Shown: one piece after another, positions 48,876-60,319 of the stretch
How positions within the stretch are numbered: position 1 is the first letter of the stretch
Layout of the letters: every line of letters begins with the position of its first letter
Position numbers and translations under genes: made by a program
From: Epiperipatus broadwayi
Lineage: Eukaryota > Onychophora > Udeonychophora > Euonychophora > Peripatidae
Reading direction: 5' to 3'
Assembly (NCBI GenBank): GCA_028023455.1
Contig: JAQFVV010006246.1
Coordinates: forward strand, 549,501 to 613,500
DNA length: 64,000 nt
Notes under the pieces: generated by a model
Seen by the model: the letters and a program-made list of their open reading frames with translations, nothing else
Databases searched by the model: none
What the model was told of the DNA's origin: nothing

Positions 48876-51036
48876 TGAACCTGATTGAAATCCAGCTCAA
48901 TGGTGTTGTTATTAAACAAAAAAAAAAAGAAATTTATTAAGCTTTTAATTTTCATTAAACGTAAAGGTTTAAATTTTCGTTATTATTTAAAAAGAATGCG
49001 TATATCAAAATACACACGCATTTATATGTAAAACGGATTTGTTTTTTAAATATTTATCGATTTATTTTAGAATAATTCTTATACCGCCTGTTTTTAAATT
49101 CATTTGATTTAAAAACAAGCTGGCTAGCTAACTGCATTCCTGTTACTTTTATTTTAATTATTGTAAACAATTTTAATAGCGGAGATTTGATTTTTATGTT
49201 GTTGTTTTCATTTCAATAAACCCTGGGTAGAATTCCTAGATAGATTGAGCGGGAGATTAATATTTGCCCTGCCTAAGGCAAAGAAATTGAACAACAAGGA
49301 AAGTGTTTCACGGGAAATGGAGCATCATATAAATAGCCCCGAAAATTTGGAGTGTCAGTTAATCCATTTTTGAGAGATAGACAAGTGGTTTTCTCACATG
49401 AAAGTTATAGCAGCATGGACATTTAAATTTTTTAATTAAAAGACATCAGCTGTTATTAAAGACTTTCGCTGGCAAAAATGACAAATTCTATACTTGTTAT
49501 CATCACCCAAATGGCTTGCTAACTCCACAAAAGACGGATCCCTGACTTCCAAGTTTGCTCCAGTAATGCCTTGAACACCTAAAAGAAACCGGAACTTCTG
49601 TACATCTACCTTGCTGCCTCAAGAACCTGAAAATGAACTCAAGTAAAAGTGCGCACTCTATGTGAACATTGCTTTTACCAAAAGGTAATTATTTTCGTTT
49701 TTATTCTTCCCAGGGTAAATTAGTTCTCATTAAATCTCCGCTCAATCTAACCACAAATATGTATTCTTAAATCAATATAGCCTCATATTTAATATTTGCT
49801 GTGTTTTTCAATATTTTATAGTGTGTCTTAGAATCTTAGTTTTAAGATTCTAATTTGCTTTCCGTTTTGTTTATTGGAGAGTGACGAGTGAGTTTTCTAT
49901 TTTATGTAAGATTTTTATAAATGCTTTGGCAGTCATGCTTTTAAAATGCTTACCTGTAATTATTTAGTATTTAATAATTAATTAATTTTATACTCTATGT
50001 TTGCCCTCTTGCTAAACCTCCAAAAATCTTTTGGCTGACGACTTTATTGTCTGATTTTCGCAGGTGATTTCGTTCTAAGATCTCTAAAAGTGGAAATTAG
50101 AATTGTGTTTTTCTTTGTAATTTTATAAGTCATCAGCAGGAAGATAAAATTTATCCTTTCTTAAATTACAGGTGAGCGATACTTTTGTTCTGCTAAAGTG
50201 TTTATAACTTTTAAGATTTTCGTACTCCGTGCACTCTCCGATAGATTCATTTGTGTATTTATTAAGTGTGCTTTAAATTTATAAGAGCATGTACTCAGAA
50301 TTTGTTTGTAAGTTTATTTTCTTTTCGTTATTTGCTGGGACAGACGTAACTGTTTTTCTAATCATTTACTTGTCTCTTATTGAGACCATTAATTATTAAT
50401 TTTAAAGTAATTTTCACCAATCGTTTGGCTGGGATTCACCAGTTTAATTGTTTCTTCATTTCAATGATATTTTTTGATTGTTCTTGGAGTGGATCAATCA
50501 CCGTTATTTTAAACGTAGTAATTGGTGCAGTTCATACCAATATAAGGACATTCAAGATCTCACCATGTTTAGATCTTGAACAGCTCATCGACACTGGGTC
50601 TTTGATCTATTTCAAGGGCATATGGTTTAAGTATCTGAAAGGGAAAACCAGTGTTTAAGTGAATCCTCTGCTGAATGAAATTTGCTTCCTCCCTTTTAAC
50701 TTTGTTTATTAGAAGATCAGTCAGTCTGTCATAGCTTTGCCTTTAGTATTTCTGGTACACGCCTGAGTTAACTCACATTTATTATGTCATAAACTTATAT
50801 TTAATAATTTATTTTCTCATAATAAAATTTATGAAATATGTTTAACTTAATTTGGCTGACATTTGTCTTTGTGCTTTTGTCTCAATTGTCTAAACAATTT
50901 AAGATCTCTTGTTTCTCCCTGAGTCTAGTCGGCGCAAACCATCACCATCATCTATTCTGATCACAGTAAACAAATTTTCCAGACACGTAGTGGTCTGGTG
51001 GCGCCCTCTGTTTCAGAATAGATTGGGTATCCGGTA
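48876..51036 (+). repeat. 3' LTR of LTR element 1 (2,161 bp)
   Basis: Direct repeat of 45149-47280. It carries a 28-bp insertion near 49470-49497 absent from the 5' copy. Confidence 0.9.
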
Positions 51037-51329
51037 TTATATATATATATATACTATTTGTCTGAAGGTTTGTGATGATGGTGTTCTAGATGTATTTTTA
51101 TATTGGACTATTTCCATCATCTAATATGTGTATTGAATGTCTTTAGAAAAGTTTAATTTTAGTTAAATATTCCAAATGTATTCAACTGTTAGTAATATCA
51201 CAGCAAACAGGTTAGTATATGTACCAACTGTTAGTAATATCACAGCAAACAAATGTTAATAATATCACAGCAAACAGGTTAGTATATGCACTAACTGTTA
51301 GTAATATCACAGCAAACAGGTTAGCACAA

Positions 51330-51366
51330 CGTTTCGAGAGGTATTTTTCTCCCCTCTTCTTCGGGT
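51330..51366 (-). ncRNA. Hammerhead-like motif in PLE3 left arm (candidate)
   Basis: On the minus strand: CCGAAGAAG, a stem of GAGG/CCTC, then GAAACG. It mirrors 51891-51925; the core differs from canonical CUGAUGA. Confidence 0.35.
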
Positions 51367-51395
51367 GTTGCTGGCCTGACCAGTGACAGTACTAA

Positions 51396-51473
51396 CATGG
51401 GATTCGAACCTGGGTCCTTAGATTCTCAATTATTGAAATTTAAGGTAACGCTCTAACCGACTGAGCCATCCCA
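51396..51473 (-). other. tRNA-like segment in the left arm of PLE3
   Basis: On the minus strand it starts TGGGATGGCTCAGTCGG (A-box) and ends with GGTTCGAATCC (B-box). Between them CCTTA and TAAGG can pair around a 20-base loop, like an anticodon arm with an intron. The 3' end cannot rebuild an acceptor stem, so it is not a working tRNA gene. The right arm has the same segment with a damaged A-box. Confidence 0.7.
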
Positions 51474-51474
51474 C

Positions 51475-51753
51475 TTGCAAGAACATAAATTGATGATTAG
51501 AAGGGAGAAAACAGATGTGTCTAAGGTAGCAGACCATGTATGGACCAATGAACATACATTCGATTGGGAAAATACAAAAATATTAGATAAAGAAGAAAAG
51601 GTAGAAAGAAGAAAATTTAAAGAAGCTGCTCACATGACAATGGCAAAAAATCTTATAAGCCAACCTAGTGTGACTATACATAATGTATGGAAACCACTAA
51701 TCAATTTTGCTCTGAGGAAAAAGTGGAGAAATCAGGAGGAACCTCATAGATAA
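51475..51753 (+). pseudogene. PLE3 GIY-YIG endonuclease, C-terminal fragment
   Basis: The frame reads HKLMIRREKTDVSKVADHV, then NEHTFDWENTKILDKE and ERRKFKEAAHM. This is the conserved C-terminal half of the Penelope GIY-YIG nuclease: the basic start, the H-x6-H pair, and the R-x3-KEA stretch with the catalytic Glu. The YIG half and the reverse transcriptase are missing. It sits exactly between the inverted arms, so only the end of an element was retained. It is not a host gene. Confidence 0.75.
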
Positions 51754-51784
51754 GTATATGAAATTACTACATATTGTTGCCTTT

Positions 51785-51859
51785 GGCAGGATGGTTGGTT
51801 AGAGCATTACCTTAAATTTCAATAATTGAGAATCTAAGGACCCAGGTTCGAATCCCATG
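51785..51859 (+). other. tRNA-like segment in the right arm of PLE3
   Basis: Counterpart of 51396-51473 with an intact B-box (ggttcgaatcc) but a deletion within the A-box. Confidence 0.65.
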
Positions 51860-51890
51860 CTAGTACTGTCACTGGTCAGGCCAGCAACAC

Positions 51891-51925
51891 CTGAAGAAGA
51901 GGGGAGAAAAATACCTCTCGAAACG
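51891..51925 (+). ncRNA. Hammerhead-like motif in PLE3 right arm (candidate)
   Basis: ctgaagaag, then gagggg pairing with cctctc across agaaaaata, then gaaacg. The flanking caac and gttg can also pair. The core has A where the hammerhead has U and an extra A before the stem. Confidence 0.4.
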
Positions 51926-52174
51926 TTGTGCATATATTAACCTGTTTGCTGTGATATTACTAACAGTTAGTGCATATACTAACCTGTTTGCTGTGATATT
52001 ATTAACATTTGTTTGCTGTGATATTACTAACAGTTGGTGCATATACTAACCTGTTTGCTGTGATATTACTAACAGTTGAATACATTTGGAATATTTAATT
52101 AAAATTAAACTTTTCTAAAGACATTCAACACAGATATTAGATAGTGGAAATAGTCCAATATAAAAATACAGATA

Positions 52175-52368
52175 TATATATATACTGTAAATACAGTATT
52201 TATATAATACAAAACTCCATTTCAACTGTTTATCTTCATACAGTCATTTTCAAGGATATCTCTCTCCCACTGCTATATTTTATTACTCTTTCTTTTACAT
52301 TATTTAATTACAAATCATTGTTGAAATGTTGGAGTTTTTGTATTATATAAATATATATACTGTATATG
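52175..52368. repeat. Fold-back repeat beside PLE3
   Basis: 52199-52228 and 52318-52349 pair (tataatacaaaactcc and its complement), and the outer TA/ctgta ends pair too. The total of about 190 bp has no ORF. Confidence 0.65.
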
Positions 52369-52649
52369 TTCAGTATTGAGATAAGAAAATAATGTTTTTG
52401 AAAAGAAAAAGGAGAAATTTTTTTAATTTGTTGATATTATTGTAGAACATATATACGTATTTTAAAAGAAAAAGTGGATGAACATTTGCTGTGTTATTTA
52501 TTATATATGATGTATACAGTATTATAGATTCAATAATTATAGATATTTTAAGGGTTTTATGAATAAAATATTGTATGTGTATACAATTACAGCAAAGTCA
52601 TTACCTGTATACATTTTACAATAATATACTTTTGCTTTTGGGTAAAATG

Positions 52650-52870
52650 AATTTAATATAGTTATCTCTGACATCATCAGTGACACAAAATTCGAGATGC
52701 CTGCCAAAAATTTTTTTTTTAAATTTTTCCCGATCATTATAGCTAATAATCGATTGTGCATCAAAGTAGTGGGTACAAATTGATGATGATCGCTTATGTG
52801 AAATATCGCTAAGTAGACAATCGCTAAGCGGGGTAAAGCTGTATATATAAATAAAGATACAATAGAGTTT
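52650..52870 (+). repeat. Dispersed repeat R3, plus-strand copy
   Basis: Inverted counterpart of 44165-44400; contains atcgctaagcggggtaaag followed by a TA-rich end. Confidence 0.5.
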
Positions 52871-54170
52871 CGCTGATTATACAATTTTAGTAGGATGCCC
52901 TTAGCATTTAATACATAAGTTTATTTTCCATTTATAAATTTTATTTACAACAATTAAAGTAAGGATACATTTTGATCAGTAAGTAGACTAAAAACATTTA
53001 TTTTACATTTTCGACATTTAACAATAGAATATTGTGAAACTATAAATATGGGAACGGCTTATTTTAATAAAGGAGAGAGCAGCTTCATGAGAAGTTGGAT
53101 CTAAACTCCAACTAAAATATTTTAAAAAGAAAAACATTTCATTACCACATATCATTATGATTTATTTTGCTAAACAGGCTAGAAAACTAACTATAAGAAA
53201 TTGCAGTGCTAGCATTATGTCAGTGAGATAGAGGGTGGCACATTTGTCCTAAGAAAATGTCATTCTCCAAATTTTTACGGTGGTATTCTAGCTTCATGTT
53301 GAGAATACTGAAGAAAAGGTTGGTAGGAAGTTACTATGTGTCTGAATCACTGCAAAGCCATACAGAGCTTCAAACACTAATCTGCATGTTCCAAAAGTAG
53401 ACTTAGACTTCTGTTATGAATGAGAACACTAAAAGATGGGAGGCTTTGAATCCTTGGGGCAAGGTACAAATGAATCAAAGCAGTATGTAAATATATACTT
53501 TATAGAGAAGAATGACAAACGAAGATGATCATGAATCCCTGGAATGAGATACAGGTGAATCAGATCAAGCCCTATGTGGCATCTTAATAATTTGACATAT
53601 GCCAACAATGCTATTATAATATAAAATCATTGGATTTAAATACTAAAATAAAGCCTTAAATGGGTTAAGAAATATGTTATATGTTAAAATAATGACCATG
53701 TAACATAGAATCATTAGTCAGAAGTTAAAACTATAATTAATGAAGCGTGCTATGCTCCCCCTTCTTGAATCACTATTTTGTTTAACCTATAAAAAAAACT
53801 AAAATTCAGGCACTTAAAAGTGCAAATAACAAAATAGATTTAAGTTGCCAGCCTTTTGGTGATGATGATCAATGAGAAATTAATAAAATTAATGGACACC
53901 AATATCCACCCCAGATTGCAAAGTATTTATACATTTTGTATAAATTTACAATAAAATATTTATTTAAAAGCATTTATTCATTTAAAATACTGTACAAACC
54001 CAATCTTACGAGCTATTTAGAAATAACTAACAAGAACTCATTAATCCCCCCCCCCCTTCTATTCCACAGCGGGATATAGAAGTTCATAAGACTGGTTTGA
54101 TTGGCATTTACAAATAAAATTAAGTAACTGAAACACAGGCGTATTATATATACACCTGTGCATATATATG
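52871..54170. other. Noncoding stretch
   Basis: No gene seen. Two diverged copies of an aatcc-tgg-g-a-atacaggtgaatca block lie near 53448 and 53540. A C10-12 run is present near 54045. Confidence 0.45.
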
Positions 54171-54532
54171 TAATATATAGGGTATATGAGCACAGACTTC
54201 ACACAACCCACCACTCTCCACTCTATCTAATAACACTGATACACTCAATCACATATATGCTGAAAAGATAAATAATCACCAATATATGTATTTCATGCTG
54301 TCCATTAAAGTATGAAGATTGTCTATCTTAATATATATCTGAGCACTTATAGTATATATGTGTGAGAGATGATAATCTGGACCAACTGATGATTGCTGGT
54401 TTAGCATGAAATACGTCTATTGGTGATTATTTATCTTTTCAGCATATATGTGCTTGAGTGTATCAGTGTTATTAGATACAGTGGAGAGTGGTGGGTTGTG
54501 TGAAAGTCTGTGCTCATATACCCTATATATTA
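54171..54532. repeat. Fold-back element FB3 with about 128-bp inverted arms
   Basis: The left arm (about 54172-54299) and right arm (about 54403-54531) are close reverse complements. They share gagcacagactt, cccaccactctccact and ctgaaaagataaataatcac. The loop of about 100 bp includes a hammerhead-like core next to the right arm. The ends lie in TA-rich DNA. Confidence 0.9.
54381..54424 (+). ncRNA. Hammerhead-like motif in FB3 (candidate)
   Basis: The canonical core ctgatga (54386-54392) is followed by a tgct/agca stem and then gaaa (54408-54411), a uacg that could be capped by a single A-U pair, then a UC cleavage-type site. The 5' accaa can pair with uuggu after the site, though with a two-base offset. 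This is the best core match in the window. Activity is untested. Confidence 0.4.
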
Positions 54533-55809
54533 AATAAAATTAAGTGAAAAATATAAAAATATTATTAAAAATAAATTATAACTGCACTAAATTATTAAAA
54601 TAATAAGCGTGAGTTGGATGAAAAATTTTATAGTATTAATTTGGATAGTAGAGAATTGATACAAAGAAAATTATTAATTTAACATACTCGCCGATTAGCA
54701 AGTTAAACGAGATTCAAAATATACAGAAGACATTAATTTTAAAGAGTTAAAATTCATGTATGACAATTGTAATAAAGTACTGAAGAATCCTCTGTGGCAG
54801 GTGGCATTCTTTGATTTAAAACATGTCTTTTGGCCTCGGCAGTTCTTTGGTGGTACGGGCACACTTGAGTGGTAGGAACTACATCTCTGTCATGGTGAAG
54901 AGTTGATCTGAAGACATAGAGGAAGGTGGCTTAGGCCCCTCTTTTTAAAAATCAAACAGACGTGAAGTCGGTTAGCAACTATTGACTGAACTCTGACACA
55001 ATAGATTTTTAGCCCTATTTATGTCAGTTTTTAGTTATTCAAAGAATGTTTGTTTTAATTAAACTTCTTAACTCTTATTAATTTTTAATTTACAAAAATC
55101 CTTTCTCTATTATTAATAGAGATGCAATCGTAAAATAACTGTTCAAAAACAAATTCAAATCAATTTCCAGATTGGAAATAGAGCTGATAAAATATTAACA
55201 GCTAACTTAAAATCAATTAGCTTTGTTTTAAATTTTGCTTTCATTAACTTTAATTTAAAAATTCCTTTTAAAATCATGAAACCGACTAGTATTAGAAAAT
55301 AAATAAGATATAATTAAAAAAAAAATACAAAATTATTTACAATATTTGTTGGTGCTTTTATATATATATATAAGCTCCGTTAATATATCTGAGTTGCATC
55401 GCATCGAATAGCATTAATATCAAAATAATTAAAGAATTTTTATTTAAAATTTATATTTGTAACTTTTATAGACGCTTCTCAGAAATATACTATAGTTTAT
55501 ATACATGTGACAAAAAAAAAAGCAGGATGAAACATGGGTTGTGGTAGAACAGTGATACTCGATTTTGAACTAAGATCGACTGTTTCAATATATTCCATTT
55601 ATAATATATAGTATACAATATATTATAAAAAATATATTTTATTATAAATGTGTACATGTATATTTTACAGAAATAATTCCTAAACAATGATCATAAAAGA
55701 TAGTCAATATATAGAAAATATTGTAATAAAATTTAGAAAGAACGTAGTTATGTAAAGTTTTACATATTTTGAAATTAATTGCCCACTTTCAAAGAATATT
55801 TATTAATTA
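54533..55809. other. Noncoding stretch
   Basis: A GC-richer segment (about 54775-54985) has no recognised reading frame or RNA motif. TA microsatellite near 55360. Confidence 0.45.
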
Positions 55810-58363
55810 TGTAACAGTCAGAAAATGCGTGACTCATTAACATAGTACAGAATTCGACCACCACACAGAACTGCAGCACCATCTAGGTAGTGAAGCCATC
55901 CATAGTACTAAGTTCGAACATAGTTTATCGGTTCCACAATACAATCTACGAGACAACGCATCTGATGCGACATTAGTAAACATTTCTTTAGGCACGGTGG
56001 TCAGGGATATGCAAGAGATTCATGATTTTATTTTCGAGTTAGCCAATAATCACACTAATATTAATTAAATATTCATATTTACATAATCGAGGAAATATTA
56101 TATAGAATGGGTATCGAATAAATAAAATGTAACTGCAGACGTATAGTTTGAAATTATTTATTGAAACATTTTAATAAAAAAATCATTTATTATTAATATT
56201 TTATAAGATTTAAATTGTAATGGAATTTTCCGATACTTTTATATTCAAGAAGTACATTTATTTATTTAGACATACTTTATATTTAAGACCTCAGTAGTGG
56301 TATTTCCAATACTGTAATGTTTACAAAAGAAAGACATTTATTTGATGACGTAATCTAGCTACTTAAAATTCTCTAGCAAGTATTTCTAAGGCATGCCTTG
56401 GAGAATTTATACCTTTGCAGTGCAAGATCTAAAGTAAAATTTATAAGAGTAGCGGCAGACATATTTATTTAATTAAAATATTTACTAACTACTAGGGCAA
56501 ACATTTATTTGAGAGTGAGTTATGTCACTAATGCAGGGACGGAGTGATACGTAGAATAATAAAGTTAATTAAAGAAACACATGGTACACTTTAGAAAGGT
56601 GATATGGAATGGCAGTATATTGAAACTGCATAGCCATGAATGTTTATAAGAACAACGGGCTGGCATTTGCCATTGGCCCAAAGAGGTAAGGTGTCACATA
56701 AACATAACCAGGGACAAACAGTTCATGCTGTGATTGCCTGCCGGCTGCATGACAATCATCTAGCCCTACGGGAGCATTTATTATGTCCGCTTGTGTAGGA
56801 CAACTGGGGTTAATTTCAACCCTATAGAATCCGGAATATTCAAGGCTTATAATGGGTCATCGCATCTCTAAAATGTAACACATGTATAATGTACAGACGA
56901 TTTTGGTAAGATTTAAATATATTTTTTAACTTGGCCCTACATCATCAACATTTAATAATGAACGTTTGTGACTCTTAAAGAAATGCAATTTTATGGAATT
57001 ATTAATCAAGATTTAATAAAATATAAAACATATAAAAACTGGGTGATTATTACACTAATACGTCAGCCATTTGCTAAGCAGTAGACCCCTACATTACAAT
57101 AAAGGAAGCATTGAATGCGTGTCGATTTATATGAAAATATTAAGTTATTTATGAAAGTAAATATTAATGAAAATTTGACATGCATCCACTGTTTCAAGCG
57201 ATCATAGATTTATATTTAGAAAATTATGAGCATGTGATAATTATATGATAAAATGTAGATTTTAGAAATACGCACCCAAGAAAGATAGAGTGAGGTAAGC
57301 TAGATTATTAGAGAAATTTACACAATAAATTAATTATTAATTTTTAGTTTTACAAATGATAATTTTACATTTTATAAGTTATATAAGTAGTATGAAGAAT
57401 GAGCAATAGCATATTAGTAGAGTACTCTAGAGAATTTGAACACATGGGTACCTGTTTTATGAGAAGTTCAGTAGCAAATTGTTCAGGATTAGCAGTTCTT
57501 TTCTGTATTTAGGTGCTTCATTTAATTTAACAGCAGCAGCAGCCTTCTCATTTATTTTAGGCAGCAAATCTTCTTGGTGAATTTATGATGGGCAATAGAA
57601 GGTTTGGCATCCGGTAGGCCATCTCCCAGTGGAGAATAGTTTGGGTGCTTTTACTCAGTCATACCATGGCAGGAAAAATTATTTAATATCTTGGAGACTC
57701 TCAACTGATTGAGAGCATAGCTCAAGTTAAAGTGAATGTCTCTAGAAAGTCTAAAATGGCCTCCTTTTTAGATGTTATCTTTCACATTTTTGGTTAGTGT
57801 ATTTTTAGATTCTACTTAATCTGCCCTGAGGATAAGCAATGCATTTTTGATTAGTTTAATTATAAAGAAAACTGCCATTCTATTGTTTACGTTTATATTT
57901 TACATTTAATTTTTACAATTAGATTTTAGGCAATTTTTCTTTCTAATTAATCCATTATCTTTCACCGACCGATGCTTTTAAAATTTTAAAGACAAAAGGG
58001 AACATACGATTATTTTACTTTTAATTAAATATTACATCAGATTTCTAAAATTATTATTAAATGAAATTTAAACAAAGCAATAAATAACGGATTTTACAAT
58101 TTAAAATAAATAGTTAAAAATATATATATTTTTATATAACTAAAAGAAATCTAAGTTATATTAGTTATCTTTATTTATTGCCTTAAATTTGAGATCGAAA
58201 TGTGTGTGTTTATGTTGAATTCTACATATATCTATACAATTTGAATATTGCTACACACATAATTCGATACCAAAAAGTTTAAATTTGGGTAGAATAGACC
58301 GGTGAGTGAGAGACTATAGAAAAAGGTGAAACTTAAGATTCGAATACGAATCTTGCTGTTTCA
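55810..58363 (-). repeat. 3' LTR of LTR element 2 (2,554 bp)
   Basis: Downstream LTR when read in the orientation of gag. Differences from the partner are scattered single-base changes and small indels. Confidence 0.92.
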
Positions 58364-58379
58364 TTTCCCCGTACTTCCC
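58364..58379 (-). other. Polypurine tract candidate of LTR element 2
   Basis: Reads gggaagtacggggaaa on the minus strand, directly preceding TGAAACA of the 3' LTR. Confidence 0.65.
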
Positions 58380-58840
58380 GTGAACAATTAAGGAAGAACA
58401 AAGGAGGCAAGAAAGAGAAAAAAAATTTTGCTATATCACATAATTTAAATACGAAAAAAAAAATTTTTTTTTTTACAGATATATAGAAATATAGAAAGCA
58501 GAGATTACATGAAGCAACGAATAATTTATGTACCCGGATCCAGAATTTATAGTTTAATTTAAAATGGCCTAATTTGGCCGTGTCTGGTTAAAATCATAGT
58601 AATATTAGTTAAACTGATTATATATATATAAAAAAAATTCTTAGAGTAAGATTAGTTAGTATAATATATAAAAGAAAATTCTTAAGAGTAATAGTAATTA
58701 AAACAATAATATATATAACAAAATTTCTATCTAAAAACCTATTTGACTAAAGTAAATTCCATTCAACCAAATTCATTTTACCAAATTCATTTTAATATTC
58801 TCATATACATTTAATAACCATCCTAAAAGTCTAAAATATT

Positions 58841-59731
58841 TTACAACCCCAGGTCAGGTGGATAATATTGATCTCTCATCATCGATGACTGCGGCCTTGG
58901 GTTTTCTAATTTTTGCCTTCTATCAGGTGGTTCTTTGGCCCAATAGTTCAAATCCAAGGTATTAAGAAATTCAATCATTTCTCCTATATCTTTTATTTGA
59001 CTGCCTGTCATTAATGGTTGGATGGTTAGCGGCATGCTACACTGGATCGTTCTATATTTCCATTTCCCCATATTCCACCAGTCTTTGGCAGAACCTTGCA
59101 GATGGTAACTAGCTATAGTTATCTGCTCATCTGGTCCTTTCTTATGAAATTGGAAGAACTTCTGTAAGCTCTCTAGGTAGGTATGAGGTTTTCCCCTTAT
59201 TTCCACTCTAAAGATTTTAATGTGGACCATCTTTGCTAAGTGGCTTTGATATCCACTGTCCATTTTCATCTTGGTCCTATTTTTTTGTCCCCGTCCATAC
59301 TTTTCTCCTCTTTCATGCTGATTTCATTCTCCAGTTCTTGTGGGCCTTTATTTTCTGGAATGAGGTCTCTTTGCTCTTCACACTTATTTATACTTATTAC
59401 ACTATCTGTCTGCTCTTCTATTATTATAGGTTCATCAGATCTTTCTGACTTCCTTTCATTTTCCATATCTTTAATCTCTTCTTCCTTTTTACTAACTGAG
59501 GATATTCCAAAATGTTCTTTGATGATTTCAAAATATATCAACATATTCCTATCAATTTTCTGACACTCTCTAACTCTTATCTCCTCCTCTTCCTGTCTCG
59601 TTTTTGGTTCTTCATATCTTCTTCTCACTTCCTCACATATTTTCCTTTATTCTTCTTTATCCTGTCTAAGTATTTCAAGTAATTTTAGACTAAAGTTCAT
59701 TGATCCTATACTGTTATTTTCTGCTTCCATT
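58841..59731 (-). pseudogene. Gag of LTR element 2, broken
   Basis: A start codon at 59731 (MEAENNSIGSMNF) is followed by a stop near 59650, then an open Glu/Lys-rich stretch (59628-59266) that resembles a Gag N-terminal region. The next frame (59269-58841) holds a recognisable Ty3/gypsy-type Gag core: GKPHTYLESLQKFFQFHK, ITIASYHLQGSAKDWW. The G-x-A-x-x-WW element is the hallmark of retrotransposon Gag. The two frames meet at a run of seven A (minus strand, 59286-59280); a single-base change there or a -1 shift would join them. No zinc knuckle follows. It would form the particle shell, but the stop makes this copy inactive. Confidence 0.75.
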
Positions 59732-60319
59732 TTAATATTATTTATTTATTTTATATTACTAGCATTTGACTATTCCCTACCGGTATCTTGTCCCTATAAC
59801 ACCCTTTCACTGCCCTCACCTACTCTACATTGCCCTATCTCTATATTGCTGCGTTTAACATATTTAACATACATATTATAGCGAACAACTGTTAACACGT
59901 ATAATAAGCCACTGCTGTCTATATATATAATAGTACTTTAATAAAATATTTATTGCTGCTTGCTTTGTCATTTAGTGACTGTTTACTTTTTTTTTTTTGA
60001 CATATATATAAAAAAAATATTTCATTAGATCCGAGTATTTTCGTTCCTTCTTAAATTATACATACATCCCTGCTTTTTTTAAATTTGTTATTACGTCTAC
60101 CGTCCTTTCATTCACTCGGCCCACATTATTTCATTCGATTTATTTTTTTCATTATTTTTATCAAAACAAACTCATATATATATATAGAATAATTAGCTAA
60201 CTCGGTAACGAATGCTAAAAGAAATTTATATGCATTATATTTTTGCTCAGGGATATGGGTTTTTTTGTATTGAAGCCTCCACATTGTCAAGCGCCAAACG
60301 CTAAAAAAAAATTATACTA
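59732..60319 (-). other. 5' leader of LTR element 2 with primer-site candidate
   Basis: Noncoding; on the minus strand TTTGGCGCTTGACAATGTGG begins about 22 bases inside the LTR end. The similarity to LTR element 1 (TTTGGCGC, then GTGGGAGCCGATATT versus GTGGAGGCTTCAATA) suggests relatedness. Confidence 0.55.

Larger units (their letters stand above)
45149..51036 (+). mobile_element. LTR element 1: long LTRs, single Gag-like ORF, no pol
   Basis: Two direct repeats, 45149-47280 and 48876-51036, flank an internal region of only about 1.6 kb. Both begin tgaacctgattg and end gggtatccggta. A primer-binding-like tggcgcaaccaaacgtggga starts at 47299. The internal region holds one long ORF (47757-48641) and no protease, reverse transcriptase or integrase, so mobility would require another element's enzymes. 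The flanks are TA repeats, hiding any target duplication. The repeats differ by scattered substitutions and a 28-bp indel. Confidence 0.9.
51064..52170. mobile_element. PLE3: Penelope fragment between inverted arms
   Basis: A left arm (about 51085-51473) and a right arm (about 51785-52165) are reverse complements and enclose a 300-bp coding piece. Each arm carries repeated atatcacagcaaac units, a hammerhead-like motif and a tRNA-like segment. Inverted terminal arms around a truncated coding core are a known Penelope arrangement. Confidence 0.8.

Noticed and set aside
46626-50658. Possible protein shared by both LTRs of element 1 (46626-46823 and 50380-50658)
   Set aside because: The frame is interrupted differently in the two LTRs and has no domain; shared sequence is explained by LTR identity.
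51180-51325. CRISPR-like array of atatcacagcaaac units
   Set aside because: Spacers are themselves repeats, the genome is eukaryotic, and the units belong to the Penelope arm.
51396-51473. Functional tRNA gene
   Set aside because: A-box, B-box and an anticodon-like stem are present, but no acceptor stem can form and the segment is duplicated in inverted Penelope arms.
51475-51753. Host gene encoding a 92-residue protein
   Set aside because: The residue pattern matches the C-terminal half of Penelope GIY-YIG nucleases and it lies between the element's inverted arms.
59233-59563. Plus-strand Ser/Phe/Leu-rich frames
   Set aside because: They are the opposite strand of the minus-strand gag remnant.
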